A stretch of DNA of 64,000 nucleotides from Ptiloglossa arizonensis (lineage: Eukaryota > Arthropoda > Insecta > Hymenoptera > Colletidae), in the NCBI RefSeq assembly GCF_051014685.1, contig NW_027479427.1:1-64000 (forward strand). The letters are read 5' to 3'. Made by a program: the position numbers and the translations under genes. The notes under the pieces are model-generated. The model ran no database searches. It saw only the letters and a list, made by a program, of their open reading frames with translations, and was not told where the DNA came from. Below, piece by piece: positions 11,904 through 24,503 of the stretch. Every line of letters begins with the position of its first letter. Within the stretch, counting starts at the first letter, position 1.

Positions 11904-13740
11904 TCAATCCGTTCGCGAGATATGGGAGTTTGAAGCCAAGAAATGGTTGAGAAGGCAAACAATTTTTCGCAATTCTGCTGCTCCAAACGCTTAACCAGAA
12001 TGGCCCAGGGAAAAAATACACTTACCGTTGTAATCGGGCGAGTATCTACTTTCAGATGCAATAGGAATTTTTGGGTTTGGACAATCCGTTCGCGAGATAT
12101 GGGAGTTTGAAGCCAAGAAATGGTTGAGAAGGCAAACAATTTTTCGCAATTCTGCTGCTCCAAACGCTTAACCGGAATGGCCCAGGGAAAAAATACACTT
12201 ACCGTTGTAATCGGGCGAGTTTCTACTTTCAGATGCAATAGGAATTTTTGGGTTAGGTCAATCCGTTCGCGAGATATGGGAGTTAAAAGCTAGGAAATGG
12301 TTGAAAAGGCAAACAATTTTTCGCAATTCTGCTGCTTCAAACCCTTAACCAGAATAGCCTAGGGAAAAAATACCCATACCGTTGCAATTGGGCGAGTTTC
12401 TACTTTCAAATGCAATAGGAATTTTTGTGTTAGGTAAATCCGTTCGCGATATACGGGAGTTTAAAGCTAACAAATGGTTGAGAAGACAACAAATTTTTCG
12501 CATTTCTGCTGCTCCAAACGCTTAACTAGAATGGCCCAGGGAAAAAATACACTTACCGTTGTAATCGGGCGAGTTTCTACTTTCAGACGCAGCAGGAATT
12601 TTTGGGTTCGGTCAATCCGTTCGCGAGATAGGGGTCTGTGAAGCTAAGAAATGGTTGAGAAGACAACAAATTTTTCGCACTTCTCCTGCTCCAAACGCTT
12701 AACCAGATTGGCCTAGGGACAAAATACCCATACCGTTGTAATCGGGCGAGTTTCTACTTTCAGACGCAACAGGAATTTTTGGGTTTGGTCAATCCGTTCA
12801 TGAGATGTGGGACTTTGAAGCTAAGAAATGGTTGAGAAGACAACAAATTTTTCGCAATTCTGCTGCTCCAAACACTTAACCAGAATGGGCTAGGGAAAAA
12901 ATACACATACCGTTGTAATCGGGCGAGTTTCTACTTTCAGACGCAACAGGAATTTTTGGGTCAGGTCAATCCGTTCGCGAGAAATGGGAGTTTGAAGCCA
13001 AGGAATGGTTGAGAAGGCAAAAAATTTTTCGCCATTCTGCTGCTCCAAACGCTTAACCAGAATGGTCTAGGGACAAAATACACATACCGGTGTAATCGGG
13101 CGAGTTTCTACTTTCAGACGCAACAGGAATGTTTGGGTAAGGTCAATCCGTTCGCGAGATATGGGAGTTTGAAGCCAAGGAATGGTTGAGAAGGCAAAAA
13201 ATTTTTCGCAATTCTGCTGCTCCGAACGCTTAACCGGAATAGCCTAGGGAAAAAATACACATACCGTTGTAATCGGGCGAGTTTCTACTTTCAGATGCAA
13301 TAGGAATTTTTGGGTTAGGACAATCCGTTCGCGAGATATGGGAGTTTGAAGCCAAGAAATGGTTGAGAAGGCAAACAATTTTTCGCAATTCTGCTGCTCC
13401 AAACGCTTAACTAGAATGGCCTAGGGAAAAAATACGCATGAAGTTGTAATCGGGCGAGTTTCTACTTTCAGACGCAACAGGAATTTTTGGGTCAGGTCAA
13501 TCCGTTCGCGAGAAATGGGAGTTTGAAGTTAAGAAATGGTTGGGAAGACATCAAATTTTTCGCACTTCTGCTGCTCCAAACGCTTAACCAGAATGGCCCA
13601 GGGAAAAAATACACTTACCGTTGTAATCGGGCGAGTTTCTACTTTCAGAGGCAACAGGAATTTTTGGGTTAGGTCAATCCGTTCCCGAGATATGGGAGTT
13701 TGAAGCTAACAAATGGTTGAGAAGACAACAAATTTTTCGC
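11904..13740. repeat. Mixed zone containing a long-range copy of 36.5-37.5 kb
   Basis: Roughly 12,180-13,240 corresponds to 36,476-37,536 at a constant offset of 24,296. Shared markers are GGGAGTTAAAAGCTAGG, TTCAAACCC, CAATTGGGCGAG, GATAGGGGTCTGTGAAG, CATGAGATGTGGGAC and TGCTCCGAACGC. A patch near 12,535-12,565 carries GGCCCAGGG/CACTTACCG where the distant copy has GGCCTAGGG/CGCATGAAG, so the copy is mosaic. One perfect box lies at 12,442. Confidence 0.75.
12442..12458 (+). other. CENP-B-box-like 17-mer, 9/9
   Basis: Perfect match in the TTTTTGTGTTAGGTAAATCC monomer; no 62-bp unit precedes it. Its long-range counterpart is at 36,738. Confidence 0.6.
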
Positions 13741-15300
13741 AATTCTGCTGCTCCAAACGCTTAACCCGAATGGCCTAGGAAAAAAATACACATACCGCTG
13801 TAATCGGGCGAGTCTCTACTTTCAGATGCAATAGGAATTTTTGGGTTAGGTCAATCCGTTCGCGAGATATGGGAGTTTGAAGCCAAGAAATGGTCGAGAA
13901 GGCAAAAAATTTTTCGCCATTCTGCTGCTCCAAACGCTTAACCAGAATGGTCTAGGGAAAAAATACACATACCGGTGTAATCGGGCGTGTTTCTACTTTC
14001 AGACGCAACAGGAATTTTTGGGTTAGGTCAATCCGTTCGTTAGATATGGGAGTTTGAAGCAATGAAATGGTTGAGAAGACAGCAAATTTTTCGCAAATCT
14101 GCTGCTCCAAACGCTTAACCAGAATGGCCTAGGGAAAAAATACACATACCGTTGCAATCGGGCGGGTTTCTACTTTCAGATGCAACAGGAATTTTTGGGT
14201 TAGGTCAATCCGTCCGCGAGATATGGGAGTTTAAAGCTAAGAAATGTTTGAGAAGACAACAAATTTTTCGCAATTCTGCTGCTCCAAACGCTTGACCAGA
14301 ATGGGCTAGGGATAAAATACACATACAGTTGTAATCGGGCGAGTTTCTACTTTCAGATGCAATAGGAATTTCTGGGTTAGGTCAATCCGTTCGCGAGATA
14401 TGGGAGTTTGAAGCCAAGAAATGGTTGAGAAGGCAAACAATTTTTCGCAATTCTGCTGCTCCAAACGCTTAACCAGAATGGCCTAGGGAAAAAATACACA
14501 TACCGTTGTAATCGGCGAGTTTCTACTTTCAGATGCAATAGGAATTTTTGGGTTAGGTCAATCCGTTCGCGAGATATGGGAGTTTGAAGCCAAGAAATGG
14601 TTGAGAAGGCGAACAATTTTTCGCAATTCTGCTGCTCCAAACGCTTAACCAGACTGGCCTAGGGAAAAAATACACATACCGTTGTAATCGGGCGAGTTTC
14701 TACTTTCAGATGCAATAGGAATTTTTGGGTTAGGTCAATCCGTTCGCTAGATATGGGAGTTTGAAGTTAAGAAATGGTTGGGAAGACATCAAATTTTTCG
14801 CACTTCTGCTGCTCCAAACGCTTAACCAGAATGGCCCAGGGAAAAAATACACTTACCGTTCTAGTCGGGCGAGTTTCTACTTTCAGATGCAATAGGAGTT
14901 TTTGGGTTAGGACAATCCGTTCGCGAGATATGGGAGTTTGAAGCCAAGAAATGGTTGAGAAGGCAAACAATTTTTCGCAATTCTGCTGCTCCAAACACTT
15001 AACCAGAATGGGCTAGGGAAAAAATACACATACCGTTGTAATCGGGCGAGTTTCTACTTTCAGACGCAACAGGAATTTTTGGGTCAGGTCAGTCCGTTCG
15101 CGAGAAATGGGAGTTTGAAGCCAAGGAATGGTTGAGAAGGCAAAAAATTTTTCGCCATTCTGCTGCTCCAAACGCTTAACCAGAATGGTCTAGGGAAAAA
15201 ATACACATACCGGTGTAATCGGGCGAGTTTCTACTTTCAGACGCAACAGGAATGTTTGGGTAAGGTCAATCCGTTCGCGAGATATGGGAGTTTGAAGCAA
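13741..15300. repeat. HOR block C, diverged copy 0
   Basis: Corresponds to about 22,750-24,080. The marker TGGTCGAGAAGG is at 13,891 here and 22,903 there (offset 9,012). After one extra 176-bp monomer here the offset becomes 8,836, as seen from ATGGTTGGGAAGACATC onward. Shared variants include TTCGTTAGATATGGG, GCAATCGGGCGGG, GTCCGCGAGAT, CGCTTGACCAG and CCGTTCTAGTCGGG. Confidence 0.75.
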
Positions 15301-16334
15301 AGGAATGGTTGAGAAGGCAAAAAATTTTTCGCAATTCTGCTGCTCCGAACGCTTAACCGGAATAGCCTAGGGAAAAAATACACATACCGTTGTAATCGGG
15401 CGAGTTTCTACTTTCAGATGCAATAGGAATTTTTGGGTTAGGACAATCCGTTCGCGAGATATGGGAGTTTGAAGCCAAGAAATGGTTGAGAAGGCAAACA
15501 ATTTTTCGCAATTCTGCTGCTGCAAACGCTTAACCAGACTGGCCTAGGGAAAAAATACACATACCGTTGTAATCGGGCGAGTCTCTACTTAATTCTGCTG
15601 CTCCAAACGCTTAACCAGAGTGGCCCAGGAAAAAAATACACTTACCGTTGTAATCGGGCAAGTTTCTACGTTCAGATGCTATAGGAATTTTTGCGTTAGG
15701 ACAATCCGTTCGCGAGATATGGGAGTTTGAAGCCAAGAAATGGTTGAGAAGGCAAACAATTTTTCGCAATTCTGCTGCTCCAAACGCTTAACCCGAATGG
15801 CCTAGGAAAAAAATACACATACCGTTGTAATCGGGCGAGTCTCTACTTTCAGATGCAATAGGAATTTTTGGGTTAGGTCAATCCGTTCGCGAGATATGGG
15901 AGTTTGAAGCCAAGAAATGGTTGAGAAGGCAAACAATTTTTTGCAATTCTGCTGCTCCAAACGCTTAAACAGAATGGCCTAGGGAAAAAATACACATACC
16001 GTTGTAATCGGGCGAGTTTCTACTTTCAGATGCAATAGGAATTTTTGGGTTAGGTCAATCCGTTCGCGAGATATGGGAGTTTGAAGCCAAGAAATGGTTG
16101 AGAAGGCAAACAATTTTTCGCAATTCTGCTGCTCCAAACGCTTAACCAGACTGGCCTAGGGAAAAAATACACATACCGTTGTAATCGGGCGAGTCTCTAC
16201 TTAATTCTGCTGCTCCAAACGCTTAACCAGAATGGCCTAGGGAAAAAATACACATACCGTTGTAATCGGGCGAGTTTCTACTTTCAGATGCATTAGGAAT
16301 TTTTGGGTTAGGTCAATCCGTTCGCGAGATATGG
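14600..16334. repeat. Long-range copy of 25,995-27,729
   Basis: At a constant offset of 11,395 this ~1.7-kb segment matches 25,995-27,729. Private markers are GGGCAAGTTTCTACGTTC, GATGCTATAGG, TTTTTGCGTTAGG, CAATTTTTTGC, CTTAAACAG and GATGCATTAGG in the same order. The match ends where this copy has GGAGTTTGAAGCAATG and the other GGAGTCTGAAGCC. It overlaps block C copy 0 because that block is itself nested in the larger match. Confidence 0.78.
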
Positions 16335-17879
16335 GAGTTTGAAGCAATGAAATGGTTGAGAAGACAGCAAATTTTTCGCACTTCTGCTGCTCCAAACGCT
16401 TAACCAGTATGGCCTAGGGAAAAAATACACATACCGTTGTAATCGGGCGAGTTTCTACTTTCAGATGCAACAGGAATTTTTGGGTTAGGTCAATCCGTTC
16501 GCGAGATATGGGAGTTTGAAGCAATGAAATGGTTGAGAAGACAGCAAATTTTTCGCACTTCTGCTGCTCCAAACGCTTAACCAGTATGGCCTAGGGAAAA
16601 AATACACATACCGTTGTAATCGGGCGAGTTTCTACTTTCAGATGCAATAGGAATTTTTGAAAAATACACTTACCGTTGTAATCGGGCGAGTTTCTACTTT
16701 CAGATGCAATAGGAATTTTTGGGTTAGGACAATCCGTTCGCGAGATATGGGAGTTTGAAGCCAAGAAATGGTTGAGAAGGCAAACAATTTTTCGCAATTC
16801 TGCTGCTCCAAACGCTTAACCCGAATGGCCTAGGAAGAAAGTACACATACCGTTGTAATCGGGCGAGTCTCTACTTTCAGATGCAATAGGAATTTTTGGG
16901 TTAGGTCAATCCGTTCGCGAGATATGGGAGTTTGAAGCCAAGAAATGGTTGAGAAGGCAAACAATTTTTCGCAATTCTGCTGCTCCAAACGCTTAACCAG
17001 AATGGCTTAGGGAAAAAATACACATACCGTTGTAATCGGGCGAGTTTCTACTTTCAGATGCAATAGGAATTTTTGGGTTAGGTCAATCCGTTCGCGAGAT
17101 ATGGGAGTTTGAAGCCAAGAAATGGTTGAGAAGGCAAACAATTTTTCGCAATTCTGCTGCTCCAAACGCTTAACCCGAATGGCCTAGGGAAAAAATATAC
17201 ATACGGTTGTAATCGGGCGAGTTTCTACTTTCAGACGCAACAGGAATTTTTGGGTTAGGTCAATCCGTTCGCGAGATATGGGAGTTTGAATCCAAGAAAT
17301 GGTTGAGAAGGCAAACAATTTTTCGCAATTCTGCTGCTCCAAACGCTTAACCAGACTGGCATAGGGAAAAAATAATCATACCGTTGTAATCGGGCGAGTC
17401 TCTACTTAATTCTGCTGCTCCAAGCGCTTAACCAGAATGGCCTAGGGAAAAAATACACATACCGTTGTAATCGGGCGAGTTTCTACTTTCAGATGCAATT
17501 GGAATTTTTGAAAAATACCCATACCGTTGTAATCGGGCGAGTTTCTACTTTCAGATGCAATAGGAATTTTTGGGTTAGGACAATCCGTTCGCGAGATATG
17601 GGAGTTTGAAGCCAAGAAATGGTTGAGAAGGCAAACAATTTTTCGCATTCTGCTGCTCCAAACGCTTAACCAGAATGGCTTAGGGAAAAAATACACATAC
17701 CGTTGTAATCGGGCGAGTTTCTACTTTCAGATGCAATAGGAATTTTTGGGTTAGGTCAATCCGTTCGCGAGATATGGGAGTTTGAAGCCAAGAAATGGTT
17801 GAGAAGGCAAACAATTTTTCGCAATTCTGCTGCTCCAAACGCTTAACCCGAATGGCCTAGGGAAAAAATATACATACCG
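16260..17879. repeat. HOR block B, copy 2 (1,620-bp tandem period)
   Basis: Lines from 16,261 to about 17,646 repeat at exact distance 1,620 (17,881-19,266) with no difference noticed. Copy 2 then departs: one base is missing in TTTCGCATTCTG at about 17,646, and the next monomer carries GGCTTAGGG instead of GGCCCAGGAAAAAAG. Such near-perfect identity over ~1.4 kb marks a very recent duplication. Confidence 0.88.
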
Positions 17880-19553
17880 TTGTAATCGGGCGAGTTTCTA
17901 CTTTCAGATGCATTAGGAATTTTTGGGTTAGGTCAATCCGTTCGCGAGATATGGGAGTTTGAAGCAATGAAATGGTTGAGAAGACAGCAAATTTTTCGCA
18001 CTTCTGCTGCTCCAAACGCTTAACCAGTATGGCCTAGGGAAAAAATACACATACCGTTGTAATCGGGCGAGTTTCTACTTTCAGATGCAACAGGAATTTT
18101 TGGGTTAGGTCAATCCGTTCGCGAGATATGGGAGTTTGAAGCAATGAAATGGTTGAGAAGACAGCAAATTTTTCGCACTTCTGCTGCTCCAAACGCTTAA
18201 CCAGTATGGCCTAGGGAAAAAATACACATACCGTTGTAATCGGGCGAGTTTCTACTTTCAGATGCAATAGGAATTTTTGAAAAATACACTTACCGTTGTA
18301 ATCGGGCGAGTTTCTACTTTCAGATGCAATAGGAATTTTTGGGTTAGGACAATCCGTTCGCGAGATATGGGAGTTTGAAGCCAAGAAATGGTTGAGAAGG
18401 CAAACAATTTTTCGCAATTCTGCTGCTCCAAACGCTTAACCCGAATGGCCTAGGAAGAAAGTACACATACCGTTGTAATCGGGCGAGTCTCTACTTTCAG
18501 ATGCAATAGGAATTTTTGGGTTAGGTCAATCCGTTCGCGAGATATGGGAGTTTGAAGCCAAGAAATGGTTGAGAAGGCAAACAATTTTTCGCAATTCTGC
18601 TGCTCCAAACGCTTAACCAGAATGGCTTAGGGAAAAAATACACATACCGTTGTAATCGGGCGAGTTTCTACTTTCAGATGCAATAGGAATTTTTGGGTTA
18701 GGTCAATCCGTTCGCGAGATATGGGAGTTTGAAGCCAAGAAATGGTTGAGAAGGCAAACAATTTTTCGCAATTCTGCTGCTCCAAACGCTTAACCCGAAT
18801 GGCCTAGGGAAAAAATATACATACGGTTGTAATCGGGCGAGTTTCTACTTTCAGACGCAACAGGAATTTTTGGGTTAGGTCAATCCGTTCGCGAGATATG
18901 GGAGTTTGAATCCAAGAAATGGTTGAGAAGGCAAACAATTTTTCGCAATTCTGCTGCTCCAAACGCTTAACCAGACTGGCATAGGGAAAAAATAATCATA
19001 CCGTTGTAATCGGGCGAGTCTCTACTTAATTCTGCTGCTCCAAGCGCTTAACCAGAATGGCCTAGGGAAAAAATACACATACCGTTGTAATCGGGCGAGT
19101 TTCTACTTTCAGATGCAATTGGAATTTTTGAAAAATACCCATACCGTTGTAATCGGGCGAGTTTCTACTTTCAGATGCAATAGGAATTTTTGGGTTAGGA
19201 CAATCCGTTCGCGAGATATGGGAGTTTGAAGCCAAGAAATGGTTGAGAAGGCAAACAATTTTTCGCAATTCTGCTGCTCCAAACGCTTAACCCGAATGGC
19301 CCAGGAAAAAAGTACACATACCGTTGTAATCGGGCGAGTCTCTACTTTCAGATGCAATAGGAATTTTTGGGTTAGGTCAATCCGTTCGCGAGATATGGGA
19401 GTTTGAAGCCAAGAAATGGTTGAGAAGGCAAAAAATTTTTCGCAATTCTGCTGCTCCAAACGCTTAACCGGAATGGCCTAGGGAAAAAATACACATGACC
19501 TTGTAATCGGGCGAGTTTCTACTTTCAGATGCAATAGGAATTTTTGGGTTAGG
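17880..19553. repeat. HOR block B, copy 3
   Basis: Same variant order as copy 2, and at its 3' end it also matches copy 1 (offset 7,650) through ACACATGACCTTGTAATC to about 19,553, beyond the point where copy 2 departs. A model in which copy 2 arose from copy 3 with an internal exchange fits. The 116-residue open frame at 19,109-19,459 arises because GGCCCAGG replaces GGCCTAGG and removes the recurrent stop. Confidence 0.85.
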
Positions 19554-20152
19554 ACAATCCGTTCGCGAGATATGGGAGTTTGAAGCCAAGAAATGGTTGA
19601 GAAGCAAACAATTTTTCGCAATTCTGCTGCTCCAAACGCTTAACCCGAATGGCCTAGGAAGAAAGTACACATACCGTTGTAATCGGGCGAGTCTCTACTT
19701 TCAGATGCAATAGGAATTTTTGGGTTAGGTCAATCCGTTCGCGAGATATGGGAGTTTGAAGCCAAGAAATGGTTGAGAAGGCAAACAATTTTTCGCAATT
19801 CTGCTGCTCCAAACGCTTAACCCGAATGGCCTAGGAAGAAAGTACACATACCGTTGTAATCGGGCGAGTTTCTACTTTCAGATGCAATTGGAATTTTTGA
19901 AAAATACCCATACCGTTGTAATCGGGCGAGTTTCTACTTTCAGATGCAATAGGAATTTTTGGGTTAGGTCAATCCGTTCGCGAGATATGGGAGTTTGAAG
20001 CCAAGAAATGGTTGAGAAGGCAAACAATTTTTCGCAATTCTGCTGCTCCAAACGCTTAACCCGAATGGCCTAGGGAAAAAATATACATACGGTTGTAATC
20101 GGGCGAGTTTCTACTTTCAGACGCAACAGGAATTTATGGGTTAGGTAAATCC

Positions 20153-20169
20153 GTTCGCGATATACGGGA
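20153..20169 (+). other. CENP-B-box-like 17-mer, 9/9
   Basis: Perfect match in the AATTTATGGGTTAGG monomer of the first block L copy. Confidence 0.6.
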
Positions 20170-21276
20170 GTTTAAAGCTAACAAATGGTTGAGAAGACAA
20201 CAAATTTTTCGCATTTCTGCTGCTCCAAACGCTTAATTAGAATGGCCTAGGGAAAAAATACGCATGAAGTTGTAATCGGGCGAGTTTCTACTTTCAGACG
20301 CAGCAGGAATTTTTGGGTTTGGTCAATCCGTTCGCGAGATAGGGGTCTGTGAAGCTAAGAAATGCTTGAGAAGACAACAAATTTTTCGCAATTCTCCTGC
20401 TCCAAACGCTTAACCAGATTGGCCTAGGGACAAAATACCCATACCGTTGTAATCGGGCGAGTTTCTACTTTCAGACGCAACAGGAATTTTTGGGTTAGGT
20501 CAATCCGTTCCCGAGATATGGGTGTTTGAAGCCAAGAAATGGTTGAGAAGGCAAAAAATTTTTCGCCATTCTTCTGCTCCAAACGCTTAACCAGAATGGT
20601 CTAGGGAAAAAATACACATACCGGTGTAATCGGGCGAGTTTCTACTTTCAGACGCAACAGGAATGTTTGGGTAAGGTCCATCCGTTCGCGAGATATGGGA
20701 GTTTGAAGCCAAGAAATGGTTGAGAAGGCAAAAAATTTTTCGCAATTCTGCTGCTCCAAACGCTTAACCGGAATGGCCTAGGGAAAAAATACACATACCG
20801 TTGTAATCGGGTGAGTTTCTACTTTCAGATGGAAATGGAATTTTTGGGTTAGGACAATCCGTTCGCGAGATATGGGAGTTTGAAGCCAAGAAATGGTTGA
20901 GAAGGCAAACAATTTTTCGCAATTCTGCTGCTCCAAACGCTTAACCCGAATGGCCTAGGGAAAAAATATACATACGGTTGTAATCGGGCGAATTTCTACT
21001 TTCAGATGCAATTGGAATTTTTGAAAAATACCCATACCGTTGTAATCGGGCGAGTTTCTACTTTCAGATGCAATAGGAATTTTTGGGTTAGGTCAATCCG
21101 TTCGCGAGATATGGGAGTTTGAAGCCAAGAAATGGTTGAGAAGGCAAACAATTTTTCGCAATTCTGCTGCTCCAAACGCTTAACCCGAATGGCCTAGGGA
21201 AAAAATATACATACGGTTGTAATCGGGCGAGTTTCTACTTTCAGACGCAACAGGAATTTATGGGTTAGGTAAATCC

Positions 21277-21293
21277 GTTCGCGATATACGGGA
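21277..21293 (+). other. CENP-B-box-like 17-mer, 9/9
   Basis: Perfect match, exactly one 1,124-bp period after the site at 20,153. Confidence 0.6.
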
Positions 21294-21944
21294 GTTTAAA
21301 GCTAACAAATGGTTGAGAAGACAACAAATTTTTCGCATTTCTGCTGCTCCAAACGCTTAATTAGAATGGCCTAGGGAAAAAATTCGCATGAAGTTGTAAT
21401 CGGGCGAGTTTCTACTTTCAGACGCAGCAGGAATTTTTGGGTTTGGTCAATCCGTTCGCGAGATAGGGGTCTGTGAAGCTAAGAAATGCTTGAGAAGACA
21501 ACAAATTTTTCGCAATTCTCCTGCTCCAAACGCTTAACCAGATTGGCCTAGGGACAAAATACCCATACCGTTGTAATCGGGCGAGTTTCTACTTTCAGAC
21601 GCAACAGGAATTTTTGGGTTAGGTCAATCCGTTCGCGAGATATGGGTGTTTGAAGCCAAGAAATGGTTGAGAAGGCAAAAAATTTTTCGCCATTCTGCTG
21701 CTCCAAACGCTTAACCAGAATGGTCTAGGGAAAAAATACACATACCGTTGTAATCGGGCGAGTTTCTACTTTCAGACGCAACAGGAATTTTTGGGTCAGG
21801 TCAATCCGTTCGCGAGAAATGGGAGTTTGAAGCCAAGGAATGGTTGAGAAGGCAAAAAATTTTTCGCCATTCTGCTGCTCCAAACGCTTAACCAGAATGG
21901 TCTAGGGAAAAAATACACATACCGGTGTAATCGGGCGAGTTTCT

Positions 21945-24085
21945 ACTTTCAGACGCAACAGGAATGTTTGGGTAAGGTCAATCCGTTCGCGAGATATGGG
22001 AGTTTGAAGCCAAGGAATGGTTGAGAAGGCAAAAAATTTTTCGCAATTCTGCTGCTCCGAACGCTTAACCGGAATAGCCTAGGGAAAAAATACACATACC
22101 GTTGTAATCGGGCGAGTTTCTACTTTCAGATGCAATAGGAATTTTTGGGTTAGGACAATCCGTTCGCGAGATATGGGAGTTTGAAGCCAAGAAATGGTTG
22201 AGAAGGCAAACAATTTTTCGCAATTCTGCTGCTCCAAACGCTTAACTAGTATGGCCTAGGGAAAAAATACGCATGAAGTTGTAATCGGGCGAGTTTCTAC
22301 TTTCAGAGGCAACAGGAATTTTTGGGTTAGGTCAATCCGTTCCCGAGATATGGGAGTTTGAAGCTAACAAATGGTTGAGAAGACAACAAATTTTTCGCAA
22401 TTCTGCTGCTCCAAACGCTTAACCAGAATGGCCTAGGGAAAAAATACACATACCGGTGTAATCGGGCGAGTTTCTACTTTCAGACGCAACAGGAATTTTT
22501 GGGTTAGGTCAATCCGTTCGCGAGATATGGGAGTTTGAAGTTAAGAAATGGTTGGGAAGACATCAAATTTTTCGCACTTCTGCTGCTCCAAACGCTTAAC
22601 CAGAATGGCCCAGGGAAAAAATACACTTACCGTTGTAATCGGGCGAGTATCTACTTTCAGATGCAATAGGAATTTTTGGGTTAGGACAATCCGTTCGCGA
22701 GATATGGGAGTTTGAAGCCAAGAAATGGTTGAGAAGGCAAACAATTTTTCGCAATTCTGCTGCTCCAAACGCTTAACCCGAAAGGCCTAGGAAAAAAATA
22801 CACATACCGCTGTAATCGGGCGAGTCTCTACTTTCAGATGCAATAGGAATTTTTGGGTTAGGTCAATCCGTTCGCGAGATATGGGAGTTTGAAGCCAAGA
22901 AATGGTCGAGAAGGCAAAAAATTTTTCGCCATTCTGCTGCTCCAAACGCTTAACCAGAATGGTCTAGGGAAAAAATACACATACCGGTGTAATCGGGCGT
23001 GCTTCTACTTTCAGACGCAACAGGAATTTTTGGGTTAGGTCAATCCGTTCGTTAGATATGGGAGTTTGAAGCAATGAAATGGTTGAGAAGACAGCAAATT
23101 TTTCGCAAATCTGCTGCTCCAAACGCTTAACCAGAATGGCCTAGGGAAAAAATACACATACCGTTGCAATCGGGCGGGTTTCTACTTTCAGATGCAACAG
23201 GAATTTTTGGGTTAGGTCAATCCGTCCGCGAGATATGGGAGTTTAAAGCTAAGAAATGTTTGAGAAGACAACAAATTTTTCGCAATTCTGCTGCTCCAAA
23301 CGCTTGACCAGAATGGGCTAGGGATAAAATACACATACCGTTGTAATCGGGCGAGTTTCTACTTTCAGATGCAATAGGAATTTCTGGGTTAGGTCAATCC
23401 GTTCGCGAGATATGGGAGTTTGAAGCCAAGAAATGGTTGAGAAGGCGAACAATTTTTCGCAATTCTGCTGCTCCAAACGCTTAACCAGACTGGCCTAGGG
23501 AAAAAATACACATACCGTTGTAATCGGGCGAGTTTCTACTTTCAGATGCAATAGGAATTTTTGGGTTAGGTCAATCCGTTCGCTAGATATGGGAGTTTGA
23601 AGTTAAGAAATGGTTGGGAAGACATCAAATTTTTCGCACTTCTGCTGCTCCAAACGCTTAACCAGAATGGCCCAGGGAAAAAATACACTTACCGTTCTAG
23701 TCGGGCGAGTTTCTACTTTCAGATGCAATAGGAGTTTTTGGGTTAGGACAATCCGTTCGCGAGATATGGGAGTTTGAAGCCAAGAAATGGTTGAGAAGGC
23801 AAACAATTTTTCGCAATTCTGCTGCTCCAAACACTTAACCAGAATGGGCTAGGGAAAAAATACACATACCGTTGTAATCGGGCGAGTTTCTACTTTCAGA
23901 CGCAACAGGAATTTTTGGGTCAGGTCAATCCGTTCGCGAGAAATGGGAGTTTGAAGCCAAGGAATGGTTGAGAAGGCAAAAAATTTTTCGCCATTCTGCT
24001 GCTCCAAACGCTTAACCAGAATGGTCTAGGGAAAAAATACACATACCGGTGTAATCGGGCGAGTTTCTACTTTCAGACGCAATAG
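21945..24085. repeat. HOR block C, copy 1 (2,559-bp period)
   Basis: Repeats at 24,504-26,644 with constant offset 2,559. Markers in order: GGAATGTTTGGGTAAGG, TGCTCCGAACGC with GGAATAGCC, CTTAACTAGTATGG, CAGAGGCAACAGG, TTCCCGAGAT, GTTGGGAAGACATC, CGAAAGGCC, GGTCGAGAAGG, TTCGTTAGAT, GCAATCGGGCGGG, GTCCGCGAG, CGCTTGACC and CCGTTCTAGTCGG. Between the copies lie ~420 bp that also occur at 15.5-16 kb and 27 kb. Confidence 0.85.
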
Positions 24086-24503
24086 GAATTTTTGGGTTAG
24101 GACAATCCGTTCGCGAGATATGGGAGTTTGAAGCCAAGAAATGGTTGAGAAGGCAAACAATTTTTCGCAATTCTGCTGCTCCAAACGCTTAACCAGACTG
24201 GCCTAGGGAAAAAATACACATACCGTTGTAATCGGGCGAGTCTCTACTTAATTCTGCTGCTCCAAACGCTTAACCAGAGTGGCCCAGGAAAAAAATACAC
24301 TTACCGTTGTAATCGGGCAAGTTTCTACGTTCAGATGCTATAGGAATTTTTGCGTTAGGACAATCCGTTCGCGAGATATGGGAGTTTGAAGCCAAGAAAT
24401 GGTTGAGAAGGCAAACAATTTTTCGCAATTCTGCTGCTCCAAACGCTTAACCCGAATGGCCTAGGAAAAAAATACACATACCGTTGTAATCGGGCGAGTC
24501 TCT

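Larger units (their letters stand above)
19868..21745. repeat. HOR block L: 1,124-bp unit, one full and one partial copy
   Basis: The 62-bp junction at 19,899 recurs at 21,023, exactly 1,124 bp later, which equals six 177-bp monomers plus one 62-bp unit. Shared markers include AATTTATGGGTTAGG, the perfect box (20,153 and 21,277), CTTAATTAGAATGG, GATAGGGGTCTG, CTCCTGCTCC and GATATGGGTGTTTG. The copies differ at a few bases, such as CCCGAGAT for CGCGAGAT near 20,511. The match ends near 21,745. Confidence 0.85.
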
